NCBI RefSeq assembly: GCF_001613445.1
Contig: NZ_BDCJ01000011.1
Location: 115,030 to 179,029 of the forward strand
DNA: 64,000 nt
DNA from: Nocardia grenadensis NBRC 108939
GTDB lineage: Bacteria > Actinomycetota > Actinomycetes > Mycobacteriales > Mycobacteriaceae
Reading direction: 5' to 3'
Part shown: positions 16,051 through 25,122 of the stretch, piece after piece
Position numbering within the stretch: the stretch's first letter is position 1
Layout: each line of letters opens with the position of its first letter
Translations under genes and position numbers: made by a program
The notes under the pieces: generated by a model
What the model was told of the DNA's origin: nothing
The model's input: only the letters and a program-made list of their open reading frames with translations
The model's database searches: none

Positions 16051-16088
16051 GTTTCCCGCCAGTCAAGAGTGTGTTTCGCCAGTGTTAC
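16051..16088 (-). promoter_or_regulatory. GlnR box upstream of glnA1
   Basis: On the minus strand four half-sites occur at exact spacing: GTAAC (16088–16084), 6 nt, GAAAC (16077–16073), 6 nt, TTGAC (16066–16062), 6 nt, GAAAC (16055–16051). This matches the gTnAC-n6-GaAAC-n6-GtnAC-n6-GAAAC consensus of the OmpR-type nitrogen regulator GlnR. The TTGAC half-site doubles as a likely -35 element, with CATAGC as a possible -10. Expected effect: induction of glnA1 under nitrogen limitation. Confidence 0.85.
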
Positions 16089-16432
16089 ACGTCGGGTCGA
16101 CGGCGTGTCCTCGGCCACGCCACGAACTGCGGGTTCGGTTCGGGGACCTCGGTCCGGACCGGTTCGGGGCTGCCTTTTATGCCCGGAATCCAGCGGGAAT
16201 CCCACGTTACGGAGGCCGCCCGTCGGTCGGGCGCCGCACATACCGCCGAATGCGCGGTCGAGGCGCAGCCTGTCCACAATCCGCGCCCGGCGAGTGGATG
16301 CACGGGTATACGAACAGCGCACGACCGGAGCGAACGCGGAGGGGTCCGACAGCGCACGGTCGGATGCGCGGGCCGGGGTACGCGGGAGCGCAGGCCGGAG
16401 CGCAGGTGGAGGTTACGCCTATTCTGGGGTGC

Positions 16433-16885
16433 ATGGCACGTATCACCGGTTCCTGGCTCTCCGGCCCCCCCGTCGCCCCCGGTACCGGCAACGACGATTA
16501 CGCCGGGGCCGGTCTGGGCCTGCCCAGGGAGGGCGCCGGGTCGCTGCCGGGGATGTTCCGCCGTGTGGTCGCGATGCTGGTGGACTGGCTCATCGCGGTC
16601 GGTATCTCGGCGCTGATCGCGCAGGGTATGCCGGCCTCGTCGGTGAACCTGGGGCTCTGGTTCGTGATCGGGGTGGCGGCGGTGACGCTGTTCGGGTTCA
16701 CGCCCGGGCAATATTTCCTGCGCATCCGGGTGGCCCGCGTCGATGCCGAGGCGCCGGTCGGGTTCCTGCGGGCGCTCGGCCGCCAAGTGTTGCTGGTGTT
16801 CGTGATCCCCGCGCTGTTCACCGACGCGGACGGACGTGGCATGCACGACCGGGCGACCGGCACCGCGGTGGTGCGTTCTCGCTGA
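16433..16885 (+). CDS. RDD-family membrane protein
   Basis: 150 aa from ATG 16433. The RDD signature is in FRRVVAMLVDWLIAVGISALI (Arg-Arg…Asp-Asp/Trp), followed by a second membrane helix (LGLWFVIGVAAVTLFG) and TPGQYFLRIRVARVD, then a third segment (QVLLVFVIPALF) and the typical tail GRGMHDRATGTAVV. RDD proteins are small inner-membrane proteins, some proposed as transporters. It corresponds in position to the gene divergent from glnA1 in mycobacteria. No strong ribosome site; a short-leader or leaderless start is possible. Confidence 0.85.
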   Translation: MARITGSWLSGPPVAPGTGNDDYAGAGLGLPREGAGSLPGMFRRVVAMLVDWLIAVGISALIAQGMPASSVNLGLWFVIGVAAVTLFGFTPGQYFLRIRVARVDAEAPVGFLRALGRQVLLVFVIPALFTDADGRGMHDRATGTAVVRSR

Positions 16886-16938
16886 CCGATCACCACGGGC
16901 GGCGGCAGGTCGCGCTCGCGCGGCGCCGAGCCACCGGG

Positions 16939-17676
16939 TCAGCGGCGGCGGATGGTGCGCTGCATACCCCGCATCTTGGCGTTGGTCGGCATCGGCCCCT
17001 TGGGCATGGCCGGCCCCCCGCTGCGCGAGCTCAGCGCACTGAGCCGGCCCTCGATCTGGTCCATCCGCTTGGTGTCGATATTGCGCGGGAGTTTGGTGAG
17101 GTAACGCTGAAGTTCCTTCAGCGGGACCTGCCCCTCCTCGTTGCCGACCACCACGTCGTAGATCGGGGTGTCGCCGATGAGCCGGGCGGTGCGCTTCTTC
17201 TCCTGGGCCAGCAGTGACCGCAGCCGTTGCGGCGACCCTTCGGCCACGAAGATCACCCCGGGCAGGCCGATCACCCGGTGCACGGCGTCGAGCTGGGTGG
17301 TGGCGGCGATACCGTTGCTGACCCGCCATTTGCCCTGCAGGTTGTCCAGCACCCACGCGGCGGCACCGGCTTGGCCCTCCGCTTTCCCGTAGACGGATTT
17401 CTGCACACGGCGACCGAAGATGATGAAGGCGAACAACAGACCGAGCAGCAGGCCCAAGGGCAGCAGGAACCACTGCGCACCGAAGAGGAAGCCGATACCG
17501 AACAGCACCAGTGCGGTGACGACCACCGCACCGATCATCAGCGGCAGCAGCAGCTTGTCCTCTTTGCGCTGCATCTGGAACGCCTGCCAGATCTGCTGAC
17601 GACGTTCCTTCGACTGTGCTTTGCGCGCCGCTTTCGCCGCGGCCTTCGCCTCTTTGTCGGGCTTGCCTGCTGCCAT
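16939..17676 (-). CDS. DUF4191 membrane protein
   Basis: 245 aa from ATG 17676, GGGAG just upstream. A basic, Ala/Lys-rich head (residues 1–35) precedes two adjacent membrane helices (LLLPLMIGAVVVTALVLFGI and WFLLPLGLLLGLLFAFIIFG). The cytosolic part includes WVLDNLQGKWRV, HRVIGLPGVIFVAEG and a basic C-terminus. This is the actinobacterial DUF4191 family, encoded next to lipA/lipB and glnA in mycobacteria (Rv2219 type). No biochemical function is known. Confidence 0.85.
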   Translation of the reverse strand: MAAGKPDKEAKAAAKAARKAQSKERRQQIWQAFQMQRKEDKLLLPLMIGAVVVTALVLFGIGFLFGAQWFLLPLGLLLGLLFAFIIFGRRVQKSVYGKAEGQAGAAAWVLDNLQGKWRVSNGIAATTQLDAVHRVIGLPGVIFVAEGSPQRLRSLLAQEKKRTARLIGDTPIYDVVVGNEEGQVPLKELQRYLTKLPRNIDTKRMDQIEGRLSALSSRSGGPAMPKGPMPTNAKMRGMQRTIRRR

Positions 17677-17813
17677 GGCTCCCAGAATAATGCCCGGCCC
17701 GCGACGCTCCGGCCACGGGACGGACTCCGACCACGGGCGGCGGTGCCCGGGGACCGGCACCGCCCCGGCGGACAGCCCGGGCAGGGGGTTGTGTGGGCGA
17801 GGAGAATGCAGGG

Positions 17814-19217
17814 ATGTCCACCGAACTGGAGGCCGATCCGGCGGCCGGCGCCCCGGTCGACGACGCGACGGCGGAGCGGCTGGCCGTGGCGCTGCGGTGC
17901 GTCACGGTGTCCCGGGAAGAGCCCGAGCCGGGCGGCGACGGGTCCGGCCCGGCGGCCGATGCGGAGTTCCGGCGCCTCGCCGAGCACCTGGAGCAGTCGT
18001 TCCCCCGGGTGCATGCCGAACTGGAACTCGAGCGCTTCGGGCACAGCCGGCTCTACACCTGGCGGGGTGTCGATCCCTCCCGGACAGCCGCCATCCTGCT
18101 CGCCCACCAGGACGTGGTGCCCGCGGACGATCCGGCCCCATGGACCCATCCCCCGTTCGCGGGCGTGGTGGACGAGGAGTTCATCTGGGGTCGCGGCGCG
18201 ATCGACGACAAGAGCCGGGTGCTGGCCATCCTGGAGGCGGTCGAATCCGCCCTCGCCGCCGGGGGGCGACCCCGGCACACCGTTCACCTGGCGTTCGGCC
18301 ACGACGAAGAGGTCTTCGGCGACCGCGGCGCCGTGCGGATGGCCGCCCGGCTGCGGGAGCTGGGCGTCCACGCCGACCTGCTGCTCGATGAGGGCGGGGT
18401 GGTCACCGAGGGCATCGTGAACGACGTGACCGTTCCGGTGGCCACGATCATGGTCGGGGAGAAGGGCTACGCCACCGTCCGGTTGTCGGTATCGGAGAAG
18501 GGCGGGCATTCGTCCATGCCCGGCCGGCGGACCGCGGTCGGACGGCTGGCCCGCGCCGTGAGCCGGATCCAGGACGATCCGATGCCGCTCCGGGTGACGC
18601 CCGTGGTCACCGATATGCTCGCCCGCCTGCGCCCACATCTGCCCACGACCAAACGCCAGCTGCTCGGGTTCGCGGCGCTGGCGGCGCCGGTGATCACCCG
18701 GATCATGGCCGGGACCCCGCAGACCGAGGCGCTGGTGCGGACGACCACGGCGCCGACGGTGATCCGCGGCGGCGTGCAGGCGAATGTGCTGCCGCAGCAG
18801 GCCGAGGCACTGATCAACTTCCGGATCCTGCCCGGCGACACGGTCGCTTCGGTACTCGCGCACTGCCGCCGGACGGTCCGCGACCCGCAGGTGCGGATCG
18901 AATTGGTGGGGATGGCGTCCGAGCCCTCCCCCGCGACCGGTCCCGGCCCGCGGTTCGACCTGATCGCGCGCCTCACCGAACAGGTGGTGCCCGGCGCCGC
19001 GGTGACCACCGGTCTGGTTCCCGGCGCCACCGACTCCCGCCACTACGACGATCTCGCCGCCACGCGCTGCAATTTCGCCCCGATCCGGCTGACGGCCGCG
19101 GATCTGGAACGGATCCACGGAAACGACGAGCGGCTGTCGCGGGTGAACTACGCTCGGCTCATCGACTTCAACCGGCGGCTGCTCACCGCACTCGCCGAGC
19201 CGGAACAGGCCGGCTGA
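17814..19217 (+). CDS. M20-family zinc metallopeptidase
   Basis: 467 aa. ATG 17814 is chosen for GAGGAG 9 nt upstream; GTG 17793 is an alternative. M20 zinc-site motifs: ILLAHQDVVPADD near residue 91 (His, Asp), WGRGAIDDKSRVLAIL near 125 (bridging Asp), GHDEEVFGDRGA near 160 (catalytic Glu and ligand Glu), and a late DSRHYDD (His). A dimerisation/lid domain is inserted in the middle. It resembles carboxypeptidase PM20D1/Cps1-type enzymes that hydrolyse N-acyl amino acids or dipeptides. No signal peptide is apparent. Transcribed alone, divergent from the DUF4191 gene. Confidence 0.9.
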   Translation: MSTELEADPAAGAPVDDATAERLAVALRCVTVSREEPEPGGDGSGPAADAEFRRLAEHLEQSFPRVHAELELERFGHSRLYTWRGVDPSRTAAILLAHQDVVPADDPAPWTHPPFAGVVDEEFIWGRGAIDDKSRVLAILEAVESALAAGGRPRHTVHLAFGHDEEVFGDRGAVRMAARLRELGVHADLLLDEGGVVTEGIVNDVTVPVATIMVGEKGYATVRLSVSEKGGHSSMPGRRTAVGRLARAVSRIQDDPMPLRVTPVVTDMLARLRPHLPTTKRQLLGFAALAAPVITRIMAGTPQTEALVRTTTAPTVIRGGVQANVLPQQAEALINFRILPGDTVASVLAHCRRTVRDPQVRIELVGMASEPSPATGPGPRFDLIARLTEQVVPGAAVTTGLVPGATDSRHYDDLAATRCNFAPIRLTAADLERIHGNDERLSRVNYARLIDFNRRLLTALAEPEQAG

Positions 19218-19271
19218 GGCGATACCTCCACAGCTGCCGCGACCATACGGACCAGCTCCGAAGGAGATGCG

Positions 19272-19406
19272 ATGAAGTTGTGCCCTCACCACGGCTTCCG
19301 CCGACCGGGGGGCGCCGGCCGTGAAGGAGTTCCGATGAGGTGGTGCCTGCGCCTTCACCGTGGCCGCCGCGGACCACATGTACAGCGTCGAGGGAGGATC
19401 CGGTGA
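19272..19406 (+). CDS. Arg-rich 44-aa ORF coupled to the lipase gene
   Basis: ATG 19272 follows GAAGGAGATGCG; its TGA overlaps the GTG of the lipase gene as GTGA. The peptide starts MKLCPHHGFRRPGG and is very basic. Inside it, at 19323–19340, the leader sequence GAAGGAG-x-T-x-CGATGA is repeated in frame with a second ATG (19335). It may be a coupling leader, a duplicated ribosome site, or chance coding. Nothing supports a stable protein. Confidence 0.3.
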   Translation: MKLCPHHGFRRPGGAGREGVPMRWCLRLHRGRRGPHVQRRGRIR

Positions 19407-20263
19407 CCAGCGACCAGGACATACGAATGACGCGCGGGGAGTTCGAGCACGCCGGGCACCGGCTGAGCCGGCGTTCCTGGGCACCCGCGACGCCGGCGCG
19501 CGGGGTGATCGTCCTCGTCCACGGAGTGGCCGAGCATTCTGGTCGCTACGAGTACGTCGCGCGGACCCTGGCGACCGCCGGTTTCGCGGTGTACGCGTTC
19601 GACCATGTGGGACACGGGGAATCCGCCGCCGCGGGCTCGCGGGCCAATATCGGGTCGGTCGGCAATGCCGCCGACAATGTGGCGGCTCTGCTCGAGCTGG
19701 CGCGCGCGCAACACCCCGGCGTGCCGGCGTTCGTGATCGGCCATTCCATGGGTGCCCTGATCACCCTGTACCTGGCGACCAGGGCGCCGCTGGACGCGGC
19801 CGGGGTGGTGGTCTCGGCACCGCCGTTGATCATCGACGCCGGAAATCCGGTGCAGCGGCTGCTCGCCCCGGTGCTCACCCGGCTGGCACCGAACCTGGGT
19901 GTGCTGAAACTCGATTCGTCGCAGATCAGCCGGGACCCTGCGGTCGTCGCGGCCTATGACAACGACGCGCTGGTGTTCCGCGGAAAACTGCCCGCCCGCA
20001 CGGCGACCGAGATCCTCACGGCGGCCGGCGCCGTACTCGACCGGCTACCGGAGTTACGGGTTCCGACGCTCGCGCTGCACGGCACCCGCGACGCCATCGC
20101 CGCCCCGGTGAGTACGGACCGGATCGAACAGCGCGCGGGCACCACCGATCTCACCGTCCGCCGCTACGACGGGCTCTACCACGAGATCTTCAACGAACCC
20201 GAGCGCGATCAGGTACTCGCCGATGTGGTGGCGTGGCTGGATGCGCGGGTCACCGCAGAGTAG
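19403..20263 (+). CDS. Alpha/beta hydrolase, monoacylglycerol lipase type
   Basis: 286 aa from GTG 19403, GGAGGA 4 nt upstream. Typical Hydrolase_4 features: GVIVLVHGVAEHSGRYEYVA (oxyanion HGxxEHSGRY), AFDHVGHGES, the nucleophile elbow VIGHSMGALI, acid residue LHGTRDAIA, and a C-terminal LYHEIFNEPERD with the catalytic His. This is the bacterial monoacylglycerol-lipase/lysophospholipase family (Rv0183-like), splitting monoacylglycerols. No secretion signal. A possible small leader ORF overlaps its start. Confidence 0.92.
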   Translation: MTSDQDIRMTRGEFEHAGHRLSRRSWAPATPARGVIVLVHGVAEHSGRYEYVARTLATAGFAVYAFDHVGHGESAAAGSRANIGSVGNAADNVAALLELARAQHPGVPAFVIGHSMGALITLYLATRAPLDAAGVVVSAPPLIIDAGNPVQRLLAPVLTRLAPNLGVLKLDSSQISRDPAVVAAYDNDALVFRGKLPARTATEILTAAGAVLDRLPELRVPTLALHGTRDAIAAPVSTDRIEQRAGTTDLTVRRYDGLYHEIFNEPERDQVLADVVAWLDARVTAE

Positions 20264-20446
20264 TGCCGGCGGTCAGGCGCGAAGTGGAACCTGTTCATTG
20301 CCGCGTTCCTGGTGCTGGTCGGCGCTCGGCATCGAACGGGATACCCCGGTGACGGTCACCGCGGCGGGCGGCTATCGCCCGGCCGATCTGGAGGACCGCC
20401 GAGCGCTGGAGGATCTGGTCACCCGGTTCCGGGCACTGACCTCCGG

Positions 20447-23400
20447 TCAGACACCGAAGACCCGTTCCACCACAGCCCTGGCCCGGCGGGTGATCCGCAG
20501 ATAGTTGTCGAGGAACTCGCCACCGTCGTCGGTGGGCCAGCCCGCCACCCGGGCCACCGCCGACAGCGTGGTGCCCGGGCCGGGCAACTGGTCGGAGGGT
20601 TTACCGCGTACCAGGACCAGCGCGTTGCGGGCCGCGGTCGCGGTGAGCCAGGACTGACGGAGCAGGTCGGTGTCCACCGGGCTCAGCAGTTCCTCCTGTT
20701 CGATCACATCGAGCGATTCCAGCGTCGATGTGTTGTGCAGGGCCGGGATCTCGTGCGCGTGCCGCAATTGCAGCAGTTGCACCGTCCATTCGATATCGGC
20801 GAGACCACCGCGACCCAGTTTGGTGTGGGTGGCGGGGTCGGCGCCGCGGGGCAGCCGTTCGGAATCGACCCGGGCCTTGATACGGCGGATCTCGCGGACC
20901 GCGTCGGCGGAGACGCCGCCCGCCGGATAGCGCACCGCGTCGATCGTGTGCAGGAAGCGCAGGCCCAGTTGCTGATCGCCGGCCACCTGGTGGGCGCGCA
21001 GCAGCGCCTGCACCTCCCACGGCTGCGCCCACTGGCGGTAGTAGGCGTCGTAGGCGGCCAGAGTGCGCACGAGCGCGCCGCTGCGGCCCTCCGGCCGCAG
21101 GCCCGCGTCGACCTGCAGCGGCGGGTCGGTGCTGGGGGCGCCGAGCAGTTTCTGCACCTGCTCGGCGATACCGTTGGCCCATTTCACGGCGACGTGCTCG
21201 TCCTCGCCGGGCCGCGGATCGCAGACGAACAGCACATCGGCGTCGGAGCCGTAACCGAGTTCCCGGCCGCCCAGCCGGCCCATGCCGATCACCGCGAAAT
21301 CGGCGGGTGCGGGCGCGCCCCGGTCGGCGACGCTGGCCCGGATCACCGCGCGCAACGACGCCTCGAGCACCGCGACCCACACCGCGGACAGCGCGGCACA
21401 GACCTGCGGCACGTCCAGTAGGCCCAGCAGATCCGCGGACGCCACCCGGGCGAGTTCGTGCCGGCGCAGGGAGCGGGCGGTGGCCACGGCCCGCTTGGGG
21501 TCGGTGTAGCGGTCGGCGGCGGTGAGGATGCCGCCTGCCACCTCGACCGGCTGGGTGCGCAGCAGTAGCGGTCCGTGCGGGCCGTCGGCGTACATGCGGA
21601 TGGTTTCGGGGGCGTTGATCAGCAGATCCGGAAGATACGCCGAGGAGCCCAGCACCATCATCAGCCGCTGCCCGACCGCGCCCTCGTCGCGTAGGACCCG
21701 CAGATACCAGTCCTGATCCACCAGCCCTTCCGACACCCGCCGGTAGGCGAGCAGCCCGGCATCGGGGTCGGGGGTTTCGCCGAGCCACTCCAGCAGGGTC
21801 GGCAGGAGCACCGCCTGGATCCGGCCCTTACGCGAGACACCGCTGGTCAACGCGCGCAGATGGTTGAGCGCGTGCTCGGGCGAACCGTATCCGAGCGCGG
21901 CGAGCTGCCGGACGGCGGCGTCCGGGCTCAGGCGCAGCGCGTCGGAGTCCAGCCGGGCCACCGATTCCAGCAGCGGCCGGTAGAAGAGTTTGGTGTGCAG
22001 CCGGCGGATCCGGCCCGTCTGCCGGCGCAGCTCGGCCCGCAACACGCCCGCGGCATCGCGTCTCCCGTCCGGACGGATATGCGCGGCGCGGGCCAGCCAG
22101 CGCATACCTTCCTCGTCGTCGTCGGCGGGCAGCGTATGGGTGCGTTTGAGCCGCTGCAACTGCAGCCGGTGCTCGAGCAGCCGCAGGAATTCGTAGGAGG
22201 CCGTGAGGTTCGCGGCGTCCTCGCGGCCCACGTATCCGCGCGCGGCGAGCGCCGCGAGGGCTTCCACGGTGCCCTGGACGTGCAGTTTCGGATCGACCCG
22301 GCCGTGCACCAGTTGCAGCAGCTGCACCGCGAACTCCACATCGCGCAGGCTGCCACTGCCGAGTTTGAGTTCGCGCTCGCGCAGCTCGGCGGGCACCAGA
22401 TCCTCCACCCGGCGGCGCATCGCCTGCACATCCGGGACGAAATCCGGCCGTTCGGAAGCCGTCCACACCAGTGCGTCGGTGGCGGAGCGGTACTGCTCGC
22501 CGAGTTCCAGATCGCCGGTCATCGGCCGGGCCTTGAGCAGCGCCTGGAACTCCCAGGTCCGCGCCCAGCGCTGGTAGTAGGCCAGATGGGAATCGAGGGT
22601 GCGCACCAGGGCGCCGGCCTTGCCCTCGGGCCGCAGCGCGGCGTCGACCTCGAAGAAGGCCGAGGAACCCACGGTCATCAGTTCAGCGGCCAGCCGGGTG
22701 GCGACGGGGTCGGCGGGTTCGGCGACGAAGACGATATCGACATCGCTGACGTAGTTGAGTTCGCACGCGCCGCTCTTGCCCATGGCGATCACGGCCAGCC
22801 GCACCGGGCACGGAACATCGCGGCACACCCGGGCCACCGCGACCGCCAGCGCGGCGGTGAGCGCGGCATCGGCGAGCGCGGTGAGCTGGCGCCCCACCAG
22901 CTCGTACGGGATCACCGGCTCGTCCTCGACGGTGGCGGCCAGATCCACGGCGGCCAGCAGCATGAGCTGATCGCGGTACCGTTTGCGCAGTGCCGCGACC
23001 ACTTCCGGTCCGGATTCGGTGGCCCGGTACAGCATCGGCGCGGCATTGGGCCCGCACTCCGGTTCGCCGCCGACGACCGCGAGCAGATCGGCGATCAGCT
23101 CATCGCGGTCGGGGAGCTCCTCTCGGCGCAGCAGCACCCAGGCCCCGGGATCGGCCACCAAATGATCGGCCAGCGCGGTGGAGGAGCCCAGCATCGCGAA
23201 CAGCCGGCCGCGCAGCATCGTCTCGGCCCGGATCGCCGAATCCAGTTCGGCCCAGTCGTTCCCGAGCGCCTCGGACAATCTGATCAGCGTGTTCAGCGTG
23301 AGGTCGGCGTCCGGTGACCGCGACAGCGACCACAACACCGGAATACTCTCGATATTGTCCCAGCCGAGGGTTTTCAGCGAGTCGGCAGCCGACGGTTCGA

Positions 23401-23458
23401 GCAATCCGAGGCGGCCGACACCGGGGACGGCGGACCGGGCGGACGGTGGACGGACCAT
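20447..23458 (-). CDS. glnE: Bifunctional glutamine synthetase adenylyltransferase/deadenylase
   Basis: 1003 aa, the usual length. Two nucleotidyltransferase domains are visible: [20 protein letters not shown] (near residue 226, removes AMP in the family) and [20 protein letters not shown] (near 722, adds AMP), each with the G…DxD metal site, plus [16 protein letters not shown] and [16 protein letters not shown] repeats after them. GlnE adenylylates the Tyr of GlnA1 to switch it off when nitrogen is ample. It lies between glnA1 and glnA2, as in mycobacteria. Confidence 0.97.
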   Translation of the reverse strand: MVRPPSARSAVPGVGRLGLLEPSAADSLKTLGWDNIESIPVLWSLSRSPDADLTLNTLIRLSEALGNDWAELDSAIRAETMLRGRLFAMLGSSTALADHLVADPGAWVLLRREELPDRDELIADLLAVVGGEPECGPNAAPMLYRATESGPEVVAALRKRYRDQLMLLAAVDLAATVEDEPVIPYELVGRQLTALADAALTAALAVAVARVCRDVPCPVRLAVIAMGKSGACELNYVSDVDIVFVAEPADPVATRLAAELMTVGSSAFFEVDAALRPEGKAGALVRTLDSHLAYYQRWARTWEFQALLKARPMTGDLELGEQYRSATDALVWTASERPDFVPDVQAMRRRVEDLVPAELRERELKLGSGSLRDVEFAVQLLQLVHGRVDPKLHVQGTVEALAALAARGYVGREDAANLTASYEFLRLLEHRLQLQRLKRTHTLPADDDEEGMRWLARAAHIRPDGRRDAAGVLRAELRRQTGRIRRLHTKLFYRPLLESVARLDSDALRLSPDAAVRQLAALGYGSPEHALNHLRALTSGVSRKGRIQAVLLPTLLEWLGETPDPDAGLLAYRRVSEGLVDQDWYLRVLRDEGAVGQRLMMVLGSSAYLPDLLINAPETIRMYADGPHGPLLLRTQPVEVAGGILTAADRYTDPKRAVATARSLRRHELARVASADLLGLLDVPQVCAALSAVWVAVLEASLRAVIRASVADRGAPAPADFAVIGMGRLGGRELGYGSDADVLFVCDPRPGEDEHVAVKWANGIAEQVQKLLGAPSTDPPLQVDAGLRPEGRSGALVRTLAAYDAYYRQWAQPWEVQALLRAHQVAGDQQLGLRFLHTIDAVRYPAGGVSADAVREIRRIKARVDSERLPRGADPATHTKLGRGGLADIEWTVQLLQLRHAHEIPALHNTSTLESLDVIEQEELLSPVDTDLLRQSWLTATAARNALVLVRGKPSDQLPGPGTTLSAVARVAGWPTDDGGEFLDNYLRITRRARAVVERVFGV

Positions 23459-23720
23459 GAGCTCAAGGTACCGACAACAGGGCTCGAGATGCGCCGGGCC
23501 CCTCGGTCACGCACAGTCACCGGCCGCACCGGCGTGGAGTCACCGAACCGCCCGGTCCGGACGGCGGGCCGATCGGCCACCGGACCGAAGATCGAGGCCG
23601 TGACCGGTACAACCGAACCGCGGAATCACCGGCGCACTCGTCGACCCAGCGGTCCGTGCGTGCCACGGGTCCCCCGCCCGCCGGGCGCCCCAGGGGCACC
23701 GGGCGAACGCGGGGAAGAGA

Positions 23721-25058
23721 TCAGAGACCGAGGTATTCGCGCAGCTCGAACGGCGTCACCTGGGCACGGTAATCCGACCACTCCCGGCGCTTGTTGCGCA
23801 GGAAGAAGTCGAATACGTGCTCACCGAGCGTTTCGGCGACCAGCTCCGAACGCTCCATCGCGTGCAGTGCCTCGTCCAGGGTGCCGGGCAGTTCCTTGAA
23901 CCCCATGGCACGCCGTTCGGCAGCGGTGAGCGACCAGACGTCGTCCTCGGCCTCCGGCGGCAGCGTGTACCCCTTCTCCACACCGCGCAGGCCCGCCGCG
24001 AGCAGGACCGCGAAGCTCAGGTACGGGTTGCAGGCGGAATCGGGGCTGCGGATCTCGACGCGCCGCGACGACGATTTGTTCGGGGTGTACATCGGCACGC
24101 GGACCAGCGCCGAACGGTTGGACCGGCCCCACGAGGCCGCGGTCGGCGCCTCGCCGCCGTGGATGAGCCGCTTGTAGGAGTTCACCCACTGGTTGGTGAT
24201 GGCGCTGATCTCGTGCGCGTGTTCGAGGATGCCCGCGATGAAGGCGCGAGCCGTCGCGGACAGGTTGTCCGGGTCGTCCGGATCGGAGAAGGCGTTCGCC
24301 TCACCCTCGAACAGGCTCATATGCGTATGCATGGCCGAGCCCGGGTACTGGGCGAACGGCTTGGGCATGAACGTGGCGCGCACGCCCTCGTCGATGGCCA
24401 CTTCCTTGATCAGATAGCGGAAGGTCATCACATTGTCGGCCATCGACAGGGCGTCGGCGTAGCGCAGGTCGATCTCCTGCTGGCCGGGCGCGCCCTCGTG
24501 ATGGCTGAACTCCACCGAGATACCCATGGATTCGAGCGCGTCGATGGCGTGGCGGCGGAAGTTCGGCGCGGAATCGTGGACCGCCTGGTCGAAGAAGCCG
24601 CCGTTGTCGGCGGGGACCGGGTCCACCCCGTCGGGCTGGTTCTTCAGCAGGAAGAACTCGATCTCCGGATGCACATAGCAGCTGAATCCGACATCACCGG
24701 CCTTGTTGAGCTGACGCCGAAGCACATGGCGCGGATCGGCCCACGACGGCGACCCGTCGGGCATGGTGATATCGCAGAACATCCGGGCGGAATGCTGGTG
24801 TCCCTTGCTGGAGGACCACGGCAGCACCTGGAAGGTCGACGGATCGGGCCGGGCCACCATATCGGCCTCGGAGATCCGGGCGAACCCTTCGATCGCCGAG
24901 CCGTCGAAGCCGATGCCCTCCTCGAAAGCTCCCTCGAGCTCGGCGGGCGCGATGGCGACGGACTTGAGGTAGCCCAGTACGTCGGTGAACCAGAGACGTA
25001 CGAAGCGGATATCCCGCTCTTCGAGCGTCCGCAGCACGAATTCCTTCTGGCGATCCAT
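23721..25058 (-). CDS. glnA2: Glutamine synthetase-family protein GlnA2
   Basis: 445 aa from ATG 25058 (MDRQKEFVLRTLEERDIRF), the mycobacterial GlnA2 start; a start 6 codons upstream is less likely. Motifs: EGIGFDGSAIEGF, YVHPEIEFFLL, EFSHHEGAPGQQEIDLRY, FMPKPFAQYPGSAMHTHMS and RRVEIRSPDSACNPYL. The short form without the GlnA1-type adenylylation loop fits GlnA2. In Streptomyces a GlnA2 homologue acts as a gamma-glutamylpolyamine synthetase, so the substrate may not be ammonia. Separate transcription from glnE is likely given the 262-bp gap. Confidence 0.95.
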   Translation of the reverse strand: MDRQKEFVLRTLEERDIRFVRLWFTDVLGYLKSVAIAPAELEGAFEEGIGFDGSAIEGFARISEADMVARPDPSTFQVLPWSSSKGHQHSARMFCDITMPDGSPSWADPRHVLRRQLNKAGDVGFSCYVHPEIEFFLLKNQPDGVDPVPADNGGFFDQAVHDSAPNFRRHAIDALESMGISVEFSHHEGAPGQQEIDLRYADALSMADNVMTFRYLIKEVAIDEGVRATFMPKPFAQYPGSAMHTHMSLFEGEANAFSDPDDPDNLSATARAFIAGILEHAHEISAITNQWVNSYKRLIHGGEAPTAASWGRSNRSALVRVPMYTPNKSSSRRVEIRSPDSACNPYLSFAVLLAAGLRGVEKGYTLPPEAEDDVWSLTAAERRAMGFKELPGTLDEALHAMERSELVAETLGEHVFDFFLRNKRREWSDYRAQVTPFELREYLGL

Positions 25059-25122
25059 GACCGCGAGAGTAGGCACCCGGCGTTAAATCCGTGTTACATG
25101 ACGCGCTGCGCTGTGTGTCGGA

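Noticed and set aside
14573..16432. Very long plus-strand open frame across glnA1
   Set aside because: It is antisense to the certain glnA1 gene and Val/Gly-rich through codon mirroring; only its final part (from 16433) is a real RDD gene.
21860..23317. 485-codon plus-strand open frame inside glnE
   Set aside because: Mirror frame of glnE, typical of high-GC DNA.
25041..25122. Possible GlnR box before glnA2 (GTAAC-n6-TTAAC)
   Set aside because: Only one imperfect pair; the GAAAC half-sites are missing.
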